Positions 8,041 to 15,213 of a DNA stretch of 64,000 bases are shown here, piece after piece. The translations under genes were made by a program, and so were the position numbers. Under the pieces are notes generated by a model. The model was not told the origin of the DNA, made no database searches, and was given only the letters and a program-made list of their open reading frames with translations. Source of the DNA: an uncultured Bryobacteraceae bacterium (lineage in GTDB: Bacteria; Acidobacteriota; Terriglobia; Bryobacterales; Bryobacteraceae); assembly GCA_937920635.1 (NCBI GenBank), contig CAKZUE010000054.1, forward strand, positions 62,001 through 126,000, given 5' to 3'. Numbering within the stretch: the first letter of the stretch is position 1; the number at the start of each line of letters is the position of its first letter.

Positions 8041-11000
8041 ATGCTTCGTTCCCTTCGAGCCATGTGGCTCTCTCTCGTCTTCGCCGCAACGATGTGCGGC
8101 CAAGGCTTAACAGGTACGATCTCCGGAAGCGTCACCGACCCGTCGGGGGCAGCGATTCCCGGAGCCGACGTCAGCCTGGTGAATGTGGAAACCAGCCAAA
8201 CCAGACAAACCAAAACGGACAACTCTGGCGACTTTGTCTTCACGCAGATCCTGCCGGGCAACTTCCGGCTGATCGTGACGGCCAAGGGTTTCAAGCGGCT
8301 GGAGAAGACGGGCCTGGTGCTCAGCGCGACCGAGCGTTTGGTAGTGGGCACGATGGCTTTGGAGGTAGGCGAACTGACGCAAACCGTCGAGGTGACCGCT
8401 GAAGTGGCACGCCTGCAAACACAATCAGCCGAGCGCAGCGGCCTGATTTCGACCGAGCAGACACAGAACATCCCGCTCAAGGGCCGCGACTACCTCGGCC
8501 TGCTGAAGATTCTGCCGGGCGTGGTTGATACCCAGAACCGCAATGCGCCGGGCTGGAACAACCTGAGCAGCGTCAGCATCAACGGCGGGCGGACGGGCAC
8601 GTTGAACCTGACGCTGGACGGCGTTTCCTCGCTGGACACGGGCTCGATGACCGGCCCCTATCTGGCGCCATCGATCGACGCGGTGGCGGAGATCAAGGTG
8701 CTGCTCACCAACTACCAGGCCGAGTACGGGCGCAGCTCCGGCGGCACCATCAATACGGTGATCAAGAGCGGCACGCGCGAACTCAGGGGCGGCGCGTATT
8801 ATTTCCACCGGAACGAGGCCTTCAACGCCAATGAATTCTTCCGCAACCGCGACGGGTTGCCGCGGCCGGTATACCGGTTCCACTATCCCGGCTACTTCCT
8901 CGGCGGCCCGATCCCATTTGGTTCCTACAACAAGAACCGGGACAAGCTGTTCTTCTTCTGGTCGCAGGAGTTCCTGCCGCGCAATTACCCAACCGCGCTG
9001 GTGCGCCGCACATTCCCGACAGCGCTCGAACGGCAGGGCAATTTCTCCGAGACCCTGGACCAGAACGGCAAGCTCATCCCGATCTGGGATCCGGCAAACA
9101 ACCGCACTCCGTTCCCGGGCAACATCATCCCCGCGAACCGGATCAACAAGAACGGGCAGGCGTTGCTCAATATCATGCCGCTGCCGAACGCGGTGGACCC
9201 GGCGCGTTCGTACAACGCATTGATTCAATCCACGGTCGACCAGCCGCGGCGGGATTCCATTCTCCGCATCGATTGGAACATCGGTCCGAGCACGCAGTTC
9301 TACTGGCGCGGCATTCAGGACTACGAAGCGTTCAAGGGCGAATTCAACTTCGTGCTGGCGAGTTCGAGCTGGCCGCAGTTGCCGATCATCTACGACATCC
9401 GTTCAGCCGGCTCGGTGGCCACGCTGATCCACACCTTCAGTCCCACGAAAGTGAATGAGTTCACCTTCGGCGTCAACAGGGCCAAGCAGAATGTGGAGCC
9501 GCTCAATCAGGAAGGCTTCAACCGCAACGTGCGCTCGAAGATCGGCCTGAACCTCAAGCAGTTCTACCCCAGCGCCAACCCGGACGACCTGATTCCAAAC
9601 GCCAACTTCGGCGGCGTGCCCAACGCCGGGGTGCTGAGCATCGAAAGCCGCTATCCGTTCTTCGGCACGAACAACATCTGGAACTGGAACGACAACTTCT
9701 CCTGGCTGAGCGGGCCGCACAACATGAAGTTCGGCATCTACATCGAACGCACCACCCGCAATGCGCAGCGCGGCTCGGCGTTCAATGGAACATTCAACTT
9801 CAACCGCGACGTCAACAATCCCTACGAAACCAACTACGCCTATTCCAACGCGATCCTGGGCAGCGTGCAGAGCTACACGGAATCGACGAACCATCCACAC
9901 GGCCACGCGCGCTATGTGAACGTGGAATGGTACGCGCAGGACACCTGGAAGGTGACGCGCCGGTTCACCATCGACGCCGGCATGAGGTTCTACTTCATCC
10001 AGCCCACGTGGAGCGCGGGGGACAAACTCGCAGCCTGGGACCCGGCGCTTTACGACCGGACCAAGCAGCCGCCGCTGATCCAGCCGATCCGGAACGCCGC
10101 CAATCAGCGTGTCGGCTTCGATCCGGTGACCGGACAGTACCTGCCAGCCGCGGTCATCGGCCAGTTTGCCAGCAGCCCGCTGGCGCCCTTCCAGGGCATG
10201 AACGTGTTCGATGAGAAAATCATGAACACACCGGGCATCCAACTGGCGCCCCGGTTCGGCTTCGCCTGGGACGTCTTCGGCAACAGCAAGACCGCCATCC
10301 GCGGCGGCGCCGGCATCTTCTATGACCGGTTCAACGACGACCAGATCATCCAACTTCGCGAACAGCCGCCGAACACCATCACGAACACGGCCACCTACGT
10401 GACAATGGACGATTTGCTTGCCAGCCCGTTCCGCACGTCGCCTCCTGGCACATTCGCCATCGAACGCAGCTACCAGCCGCCGCGCGTTTACAACTGGAGC
10501 TTCGGCTTCCAGCAGGCCATCGGCTGGGGCACGGTGCTCGATTCCGCTTACGTCGGCAGTGTCGGGCGCAACCTGCTTCAGCGCCGCAGCCTGAACGCGC
10601 TGAATTATGGCACGCGCTTCCTGCCTGCCAGCATCGACCCCACGACCGGCAACACCGCGCTGCCGGACAACTTCCTGCGGCCCAACCCCGGTTACGCCGA
10701 CATCCAATACATCGAAATGGCGTCGAACTCAAACTACCATTCGCTCCAGACACAGGTGAACAAGCGCATGTCGAACGGCCTGATGTTTGGCGTGGCATGG
10801 ACCTGGTCGAAGTCGATGAATTACGTCAATGGCAACAACGACGCCGTGAATCCATTCCTCAATTTCCGCATGCGGAATTACGGCAAGGGCAACTTTGACC
10901 GCACGCACAATTTCGTGGTGAACTACACTTACAACCTCCCGAAGCTGAGCAAGGTCTGGGCCAATCCGGTGTCGAAGTGGGTCTTCGACAATTGGGATCT

Positions 11001-11481
11001 CGCCGGCGTCACTTCCTTCATCAGCGGCGCCCCGTCGGGCGTGGGCTACTCGCTCGTGCAGGCGCAGGATCTGACCGGCGGCGGCGGGGCGGGCGTGGAC
11101 AGCCGCATCAACGTGCTGTCGAACCCGATCCTGCCCAAGAGCGAACGTACTGTGCTCCGGCACTTCAATACATCCGTGTTCGCGCCGCCGACGAAAGCGG
11201 AACTCGGCATCGGCAACGCTCCAAAGGACGTCTTCCGCGGCCCCGGAACAAATGTCTTCGACGTGTCCCTGTACAAGAACATCCCGTTCGACAGGGAAAA
11301 CCGCTACCGGCTCCAGTTGCGGTTTGAGTTTTACAACTTCTTCAACCACGCGAGCTTCCAGGGCGTCGACACAACGGCCCGGTTCGACGCCACGGGCAAA
11401 CAGGTGAGCGGAACTTTCGGACAGTACACTTCGACGCTGGATGCGCGGCGCATTGTGCTGGGCGCGAAGTTCCATTTCTGA
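8041..11481 (+). CDS. Oar-like TonB-dependent outer-membrane receptor
   Basis: 1146 residues. A signal peptide (MLRSLRAMWLSLVFAATMCG) is followed by a carboxypeptidase-regulatory/CNA-B-like domain (about 24-100, GTISGSVTDPSGAAIPGADV), a plug domain (SVSINGGRTGTLNLTLDG; YGRSSGGTINTVIKSG) and a long beta-barrel that ends in Phe, the usual outer-membrane sorting signal. The architecture is the acidobacterial Oar/cna-B receptor; such proteins are thought to import or bind large polymers, but the ligand is unknown. ATG 8041 is preceded by TAGGAG 11 nt upstream; ATG 8062 is an alternative. No regulator is adjacent and a terminator follows. Confidence 0.9.
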   Translation: MLRSLRAMWLSLVFAATMCGQGLTGTISGSVTDPSGAAIPGADVSLVNVETSQTRQTKTDNSGDFVFTQILPGNFRLIVTAKGFKRLEKTGLVLSATERLVVGTMALEVGELTQTVEVTAEVARLQTQSAERSGLISTEQTQNIPLKGRDYLGLLKILPGVVDTQNRNAPGWNNLSSVSINGGRTGTLNLTLDGVSSLDTGSMTGPYLAPSIDAVAEIKVLLTNYQAEYGRSSGGTINTVIKSGTRELRGGAYYFHRNEAFNANEFFRNRDGLPRPVYRFHYPGYFLGGPIPFGSYNKNRDKLFFFWSQEFLPRNYPTALVRRTFPTALERQGNFSETLDQNGKLIPIWDPANNRTPFPGNIIPANRINKNGQALLNIMPLPNAVDPARSYNALIQSTVDQPRRDSILRIDWNIGPSTQFYWRGIQDYEAFKGEFNFVLASSSWPQLPIIYDIRSAGSVATLIHTFSPTKVNEFTFGVNRAKQNVEPLNQEGFNRNVRSKIGLNLKQFYPSANPDDLIPNANFGGVPNAGVLSIESRYPFFGTNNIWNWNDNFSWLSGPHNMKFGIYIERTTRNAQRGSAFNGTFNFNRDVNNPYETNYAYSNAILGSVQSYTESTNHPHGHARYVNVEWYAQDTWKVTRRFTIDAGMRFYFIQPTWSAGDKLAAWDPALYDRTKQPPLIQPIRNAANQRVGFDPVTGQYLPAAVIGQFASSPLAPFQGMNVFDEKIMNTPGIQLAPRFGFAWDVFGNSKTAIRGGAGIFYDRFNDDQIIQLREQPPNTITNTATYVTMDDLLASPFRTSPPGTFAIERSYQPPRVYNWSFGFQQAIGWGTVLDSAYVGSVGRNLLQRRSLNALNYGTRFLPASIDPTTGNTALPDNFLRPNPGYADIQYIEMASNSNYHSLQTQVNKRMSNGLMFGVAWTWSKSMNYVNGNNDAVNPFLNFRMRNYGKGNFDRTHNFVVNYTYNLPKLSKVWANPVSKWVFDNWDLAGVTSFISGAPSGVGYSLVQAQDLTGGGGAGVDSRINVLSNPILPKSERTVLRHFNTSVFAPPTKAELGIGNAPKDVFRGPGTNVFDVSLYKNIPFDRENRYRLQLRFEFYNFFNHASFQGVDTTARFDATGKQVSGTFGQYTSTLDARRIVLGAKFHF

Positions 11482-11506
11482 CACCGAGGCGGCGAGAAAG
11501 CAGAGC

Positions 11507-11536
11507 GGGCCGGTCCGCCACCGGCCCGGTTCTTTT
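11507..11536 (+). terminator. Rho-independent terminator after TonB receptor
   Basis: A perfect 8-bp stem, GGGCCGGT (11507-11514) with ACCGGCCC (11520-11527), closes a 5-nt loop and is followed by GG then TTCTTTT. It lies 26 nt after the receptor stop codon, so it most likely ends that transcript. Confidence 0.85.
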
Positions 11537-12175
11537 CGGTTCCGGCGCGGACGGCTTGATCAACGCCGCCGTTGATGCGCAGGAAATGCGCCGGAAACGC
11601 GGATCATCCGCACCGGCGGAAGCGGCTGGCAGCCGTGGCGAGAGTTGGCACGTCCGGCTCACCAACACCCTGTCACGCGCGGCGTCCACCACCGCCCGCT
11701 CCCCGCTGCCGCGCATTTCCGTGAACTGCAACGCCCCGGTTGAGCGATGCGGGGCTGCGCCGCGGGGCTCACAGCCAACACGAACCCCCCGCAACCTGTT
11801 TCCATGCCGTCGCGGCGCCCGCCGCCCATTTCTCCGTCCGGGAACCCGGCACGAGCTGTGCCGGTCCAAGAGCCGGCAGAGCAAAACCGTTCCGCGGCCG
11901 CGGGTATGTAGGCACCGCCCGGCAGACGGTGACCGGCTTCCCTGTCCCGGACGTCAGGACGCCGCAAGGGGTGCCGGCAGGAGCGGGTGGCGGCGTCGCT
12001 GCGGTGACCGGGGGAGGCTGAAACCGGCCGAGCGGGCGGCGCGTCTCACCGGATGGGCGCAGACAACCGGCCAGTCGACAGGGGGCGCCGGAAAGAGCGG
12101 TCTGCGCATCCAAAAACTTCAGGAGTTGAGCCGGCGCGAAATTTCCATTCGCCCGGCGGGAGGTGAGATTCGCTC
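11537..12175. other. Gene-free debris region
   Basis: About 640 nt without a credible intact gene. The longest open frame (11556-12179) is rich in Arg, Pro and Ala with no domain and looks like chance. A 7-bp hairpin CCGGCAC/GTGCCGG sits at 11846-11864. A decayed fragment of the amidohydrolase gene is at 11918-12008. The stretch GGCTTGATCAACGCC near 11550 also resembles that gene's GLINA codons, so more of the region may be relic sequence. Confidence 0.5.
11918..12008 (+). pseudogene. Decayed fragment of the exported amidohydrolase gene
   Basis: Bases 11918-11986 match 6799-6867 of the amidohydrolase gene at roughly 80 percent by eye without gaps; in protein terms RQTVTGFPVPDVRTPQG against GQTVIGFPAPDYKTPRE. 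The match then jumps to the 3' end of the same gene: GCGGGTGGCGGCGTCGCTGCG is shared with the last codons before its stop (7655-7679). The fragment is therefore an internally deleted relic with a roughly 790-nt gap, lying after the TonB receptor. No start, metal-site histidines or full domain remain, so it cannot be functional. Confidence 0.75.
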
Positions 12176-12817
12176 ATGAGAATGCGTGGGATGTTTGTGT
12201 CTCTTTGGACTCTGCTGTTCGCAGGCATTTTCACCGTCGTGCTGCCCGCATTCGCCCAGGAAAGTCTGGACGTGTATGTGGGCACGGTGACAAACCAGGT
12301 GAAAGCGCGGGAGACGCCGATTGACACCTTTGGCGACGGCGTTCTGCGGTTTGGGCCGCAGATGACGGGCGCGTTCCCGAAGTTCGGCGCGAACCTGAAG
12401 CTGAATTCGAAATTCGCCGTGGGCGGCGAGATGAGCTGGCGCGCCTCGAAGGGCGACTACGCGGCTCTGAGTTACAGGCCGTTCTTCTATGACTTCTACG
12501 GCATGTATACGCCGCCTGCCTGGTCGAAGTGGTTCGTGCCGGAGCTGCAGGCCGGCATGGGCGCGGCGAACCTGCGCTTCTACTACGACCAGAGGCTCTG
12601 CAATAACTTCACCGGGTGCAGCACGTCGAGCGCGCTGGTGGGTTCGAGCAAGAAGTTCACCACGCACTTCGGCGGCGGCTTCAAGACGTTCGTCTACAAC
12701 AACGTGTATGTGAAGCCGGAGTTCAAGCTGCGCTGGGTGAACGACTTCTTCCAGTTCGGGCGCAACTGGGTGCCTGAGTACGGGGTGTCCGTCGGTTACA
12801 CCTTCGGCGGAAGGTAA
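12176..12817 (+). CDS. Small outer-membrane beta-barrel protein
   Basis: 213 residues. A signal peptide ends at about AFA-QE. The mature part alternates hydrophobic and polar residues in aromatic-rich strands and ends GVSVGYTFGGR, like OmpA/OmpW-type 8-stranded barrels. CNNFTGC gives a possible disulfide in a surface loop. I do not recognise a named family. Start ATG 12176 is preceded by GGGAGGTGAG 9 nt away; ATG 12182 or 12191 would give shorter signals. It is monocistronic: gene-free DNA lies upstream and a strong terminator downstream. Confidence 0.75.
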   Translation: MRMRGMFVSLWTLLFAGIFTVVLPAFAQESLDVYVGTVTNQVKARETPIDTFGDGVLRFGPQMTGAFPKFGANLKLNSKFAVGGEMSWRASKGDYAALSYRPFFYDFYGMYTPPAWSKWFVPELQAGMGAANLRFYYDQRLCNNFTGCSTSSALVGSSKKFTTHFGGGFKTFVYNNVYVKPEFKLRWVNDFFQFGRNWVPEYGVSVGYTFGGR

Positions 12818-12836
12818 TCGTCGATCGACCCGCACG

Positions 12837-12872
12837 AGCTGCTGCGCGCTGACACGTGCAGCAGCTTTTTTC
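12837..12872 (+). terminator. Rho-independent terminator after small barrel gene
   Basis: AGCTGCTGC (12837-12845) pairs with GCAGCAGCT (12858-12866), a 9-bp stem with a 12-nt loop, followed by a run of six T. It begins 20 nt after the stop codon. Confidence 0.9.
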
Positions 12873-12969
12873 TTTTCAGGGTGAATGAGAGGCTGGCGCT
12901 TCGTAGTCCGTGACTCTCAGCAGGCGGGCGGTCCCGGGCTGAAGCCGGGGGAAAGCCGGTGGAGCGGGG

Positions 12970-12999
12970 AAAAGGGGAATTGTGTTCCTGTCCCCTTTT
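12970..12999. repeat. 30-nt imperfect palindrome, copy 1
   Basis: AAAAGGGG at 12970-12977 pairs with CCCCTTTT at 12992-12999, enclosing an inner GGAA/TTCC stem. The same 30 nt recurs exactly at 28021-28050. Both copies lie a few bases beyond the stop codon of a minus-strand gene and have T runs on both sides, so they can serve as bidirectional terminators. The CCTGTCCCC core resembles a repeat I know from many genomes that is associated with REP-type transposases; no transposase is present here. Confidence 0.8.
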
Positions 13000-13003
13000 C
13001 GGA

Positions 13004-13708
13004 TCAGAGGTGGCGCCAGAGGGAGCGTTCGTCCTGCTCTTCGGCGCCGGGGGAGCGGGATCCGGCGAACCAGCGGTAGACCTCGCGGTGGTTGAGAGCC
13101 AGCACGAGGCAGGCGGCGCAGACCGCGCCGATCGTGAAGATCAGGAAGGCGGAGAAAAAGACCGTGCGGGCGAAGTTGAGCACGTCGGCGGCGACGACGA
13201 TGGCAACGAAGACGACGACGACGCGCACGAAGGCGCAGAAGCGGCGCGCCCAGGAGAAGCCTTCATTGCTGGCCCAGAGCAGGGCGCCGCGGCCCAGGTA
13301 CTGAGCCAGCCAGACGCCGGCGAGAATGATGGCGGCGGCGGCGAAGAGCTTCGGCAACAGGTGGACGACGCCATCGACGATTTCGCGGGTGATTTCCGTT
13401 TCGAAGACGCTGATGGCGTTCAGCAAGCCGATCAAGAGGATGGCGTAATAGATGCCGTGGGCCAGCAACGGGCTGGCGCGCAGGCGTCCGGAGTGGTCCA
13501 GCATCGTGCCGATGCCGGTCTTGCGCAGGAAGGCATCGAAACGCTCTCCTTTGAAGGCATGCAACAGCAGCCAGCGCAGCAGGATCGCCACCAGCCAGGC
13601 GACGCCGAAGACGACGAGGGCCACGAAGAGCGGCGGCAGGAATTGAGTCGCCTGTGCGGAGAGGCGGGCGACAGATTGCTCGAGAACCTGACGGAACGTC
13701 TCAATCAT
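13004..13708 (-). CDS. MscS-type conserved TM-helix membrane protein
   Basis: 234 residues with about five membrane helices (for example FVALVVFGVAWLVAILLRWLL and LFAAAAIILAGVWLAQYLG). The repeated amphipathic helix pattern resembles the conserved TM-helix domain found at the N-terminus of some small mechanosensitive channels. The MscS pore and beta domains are missing, so channel activity is uncertain. The start overlaps the stop of the glycosyltransferase gene by 4 nt (ATGA), with AGGAGG upstream, so the two are co-translated. A link to turgor is an inference from the neighbour's possible role in compatible-solute synthesis. Confidence 0.7.
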   Translation of the reverse strand: MIETFRQVLEQSVARLSAQATQFLPPLFVALVVFGVAWLVAILLRWLLLHAFKGERFDAFLRKTGIGTMLDHSGRLRASPLLAHGIYYAILLIGLLNAISVFETEITREIVDGVVHLLPKLFAAAAIILAGVWLAQYLGRGALLWASNEGFSWARRFCAFVRVVVVFVAIVVAADVLNFARTVFFSAFLIFTIGAVCAACLVLALNHREVYRWFAGSRSPGAEEQDERSLWRHL

Positions 13709-15045
13709 GAGGGCACCTCCTGAGTGTGGCCGGAGGCCGGTGCGGGCTGAGGGATGTAGTCGTCGACGCGGGGACCGCCCCAGCGCTCGACGAGAAACGG
13801 CTTGAGGCGCTCGAACATGAGGCAGAGCTGTTCGATGCGGTCCTCGACTTCGGATGCGTTCATGTCGCGGGTCTCGTTGACGAACGAAGCGACGCGGCCG
13901 AGGTAGAGCGGCGTGAGGGAGCGCACCAGGTGGGCGCGCGCGGCGGGCAATTCCGCATAGGCAGAGGCGAGCTCGAAGATGATGTTGACCCAGAGCTCAT
14001 CGGAGAGGCGGAACTGTTCGGCGGGCGAGGTGCGGGCGGCGGCGGCGAGGGCGGCGAGCTGGCGCAGCGTGCGGTCGGAGAGAGCGAGCGACCAGATCTC
14101 GCGCAGGTCGGATTCGCCGCGGAGGAAGGCCTGAATCATGCGGTCGAGGTTGACGGCGATAGGATCGAGACCGACGTCGTAGCGGAAGCCGAACAGTTCG
14201 ATGTCGCGGCTGCCCTGGATGCGCATCCAGACGTCCTTGAATTCGATCATGAGGCTGAAGACGCTGCCGACGACCTGCTGGAGCATGGCGCTCAGGTCGG
14301 CGCCGGGATCCTTGGCGTCGTGGAGCTTGGCGCCGAGGAAGCTCTGGCAGACTTTGAAGCCGGAGGCGACGGCGATGGTGGTCATCCAGATGTCGATGCC
14401 GTAGCGGGCGACATCGGTTTCCCAGTCGGTGCGCTTGAGGTAAGTTTCGACGACGGGCAACGACATGCCAAAGTCGCCGCCGATGGGCTGGCGGATGCGA
14501 TAGCCGTAAAGGGCGCGGGTGAGCGGGTAGATGATGCTGTTGGTGATGGTGCCGTCGTACTTGTGGCGGTGGTAATAGTGGGCGACGAAATCGTAGCCGC
14601 GGTGGAGAACGGGGCGCAGGAGCAGGTCGAACCACTCGGGCGTGATGGAGCGCAGGTCGGAATCGACGACGGCGCAGGCTTTGGCGCCGAGATCGCGCGC
14701 CATCTGGAAGATCATGCGGAAAGCGCTGCCTTTGCCGGGGATGCCGTGGTAGGGGAAGGAGAGGCGGTGGACGGGGTTCAGCGGCGTGTTGACGAGCAGG
14801 AGCTGGGAGGGGTCGAGCTGGGCTTCGAGCACCTGCTTGCGGGTGTCGTCTTTGGAGCCGCCATCGGAGTTGACGATGACACCGCGGAACTCGGGGAAAT
14901 GCTTGTTGAGCCCCGCCTGGGCGGCGCGCACGACATGGCCGATGGTGCGGCCGTTGTTGTAGCTGGGGATGCCGATGACGATGTCGGCGCGGCCGAGCTT
15001 CTCAATGGCCTGGCGGGCTTCCGCGGGCAAGATGTCCTGGGACAT
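13705..15045 (-). CDS. GT-A glycosyltransferase, GpgS/MgS-like
   Basis: 446 residues. A GT-A fold nucleotide-sugar transferase: DIVIGIPSYNNGRTI (nucleotide-binding start), VNSDGGSKDDT, AVVDSDLRSI (DxD metal site), YDGTITNSIIYPLTRALYG and QPIGGDFGMS. This order fits family GT81/GT78 enzymes that make glucosyl- or mannosyl-glycerate precursors, which are compatible solutes; the donor and acceptor here are not proven. A ~150-residue helical C-terminal extension follows. ATG 15045 has GGAAGGG upstream; the longer reading to 15090 would need TTG in non-coding sequence. A broken copy of the first 36 codons lies at 18.2 kb. Confidence 0.78.
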   Translation of the reverse strand: MSQDILPAEARQAIEKLGRADIVIGIPSYNNGRTIGHVVRAAQAGLNKHFPEFRGVIVNSDGGSKDDTRKQVLEAQLDPSQLLLVNTPLNPVHRLSFPYHGIPGKGSAFRMIFQMARDLGAKACAVVDSDLRSITPEWFDLLLRPVLHRGYDFVAHYYHRHKYDGTITNSIIYPLTRALYGYRIRQPIGGDFGMSLPVVETYLKRTDWETDVARYGIDIWMTTIAVASGFKVCQSFLGAKLHDAKDPGADLSAMLQQVVGSVFSLMIEFKDVWMRIQGSRDIELFGFRYDVGLDPIAVNLDRMIQAFLRGESDLREIWSLALSDRTLRQLAALAAAARTSPAEQFRLSDELWVNIIFELASAYAELPAARAHLVRSLTPLYLGRVASFVNETRDMNASEVEDRIEQLCLMFERLKPFLVERWGGPRVDDYIPQPAPASGHTQEVPS

Positions 15046-15117
15046 GAAAGGGTACCCTTCCAGTTTGACCGCTGGCGGAGGAGAGGACAATCCCGTGGAT
15101 GGGGGACGGGAGCGGGG
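14935..15117. repeat. ~180-bp direct repeat, copy A
   Basis: This copy covers the first ~37 codons of the glycosyltransferase and 72 nt upstream. It aligns to 18131-18309 without gaps through the coding part (constant offset 3196), then with a net 4-nt indel in the leader, ending at the shared GGGAGCGGGG. Similarity in the coding part is high and the leader ends AATCCCGTGGATGGGGGA in both. The two copies flank the HELGH gene. Confidence 0.85.
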
Positions 15118-15213
15118 GGCCTGGATCGCGCCTCTCGGAGGGGGGCGGCTTTCATCGGCCAGGCGGCTGAAGCAGGCTTGACGGAACAGCGGCGCAGCCC
15201 GCGCCGGAGGCTG

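Noticed and set aside
11556-12179. 207-codon open frame after the TonB receptor terminator
   Set aside because: Arg/Pro/Ala-rich with no start signal; overlaps the relic amidohydrolase fragment in another frame.
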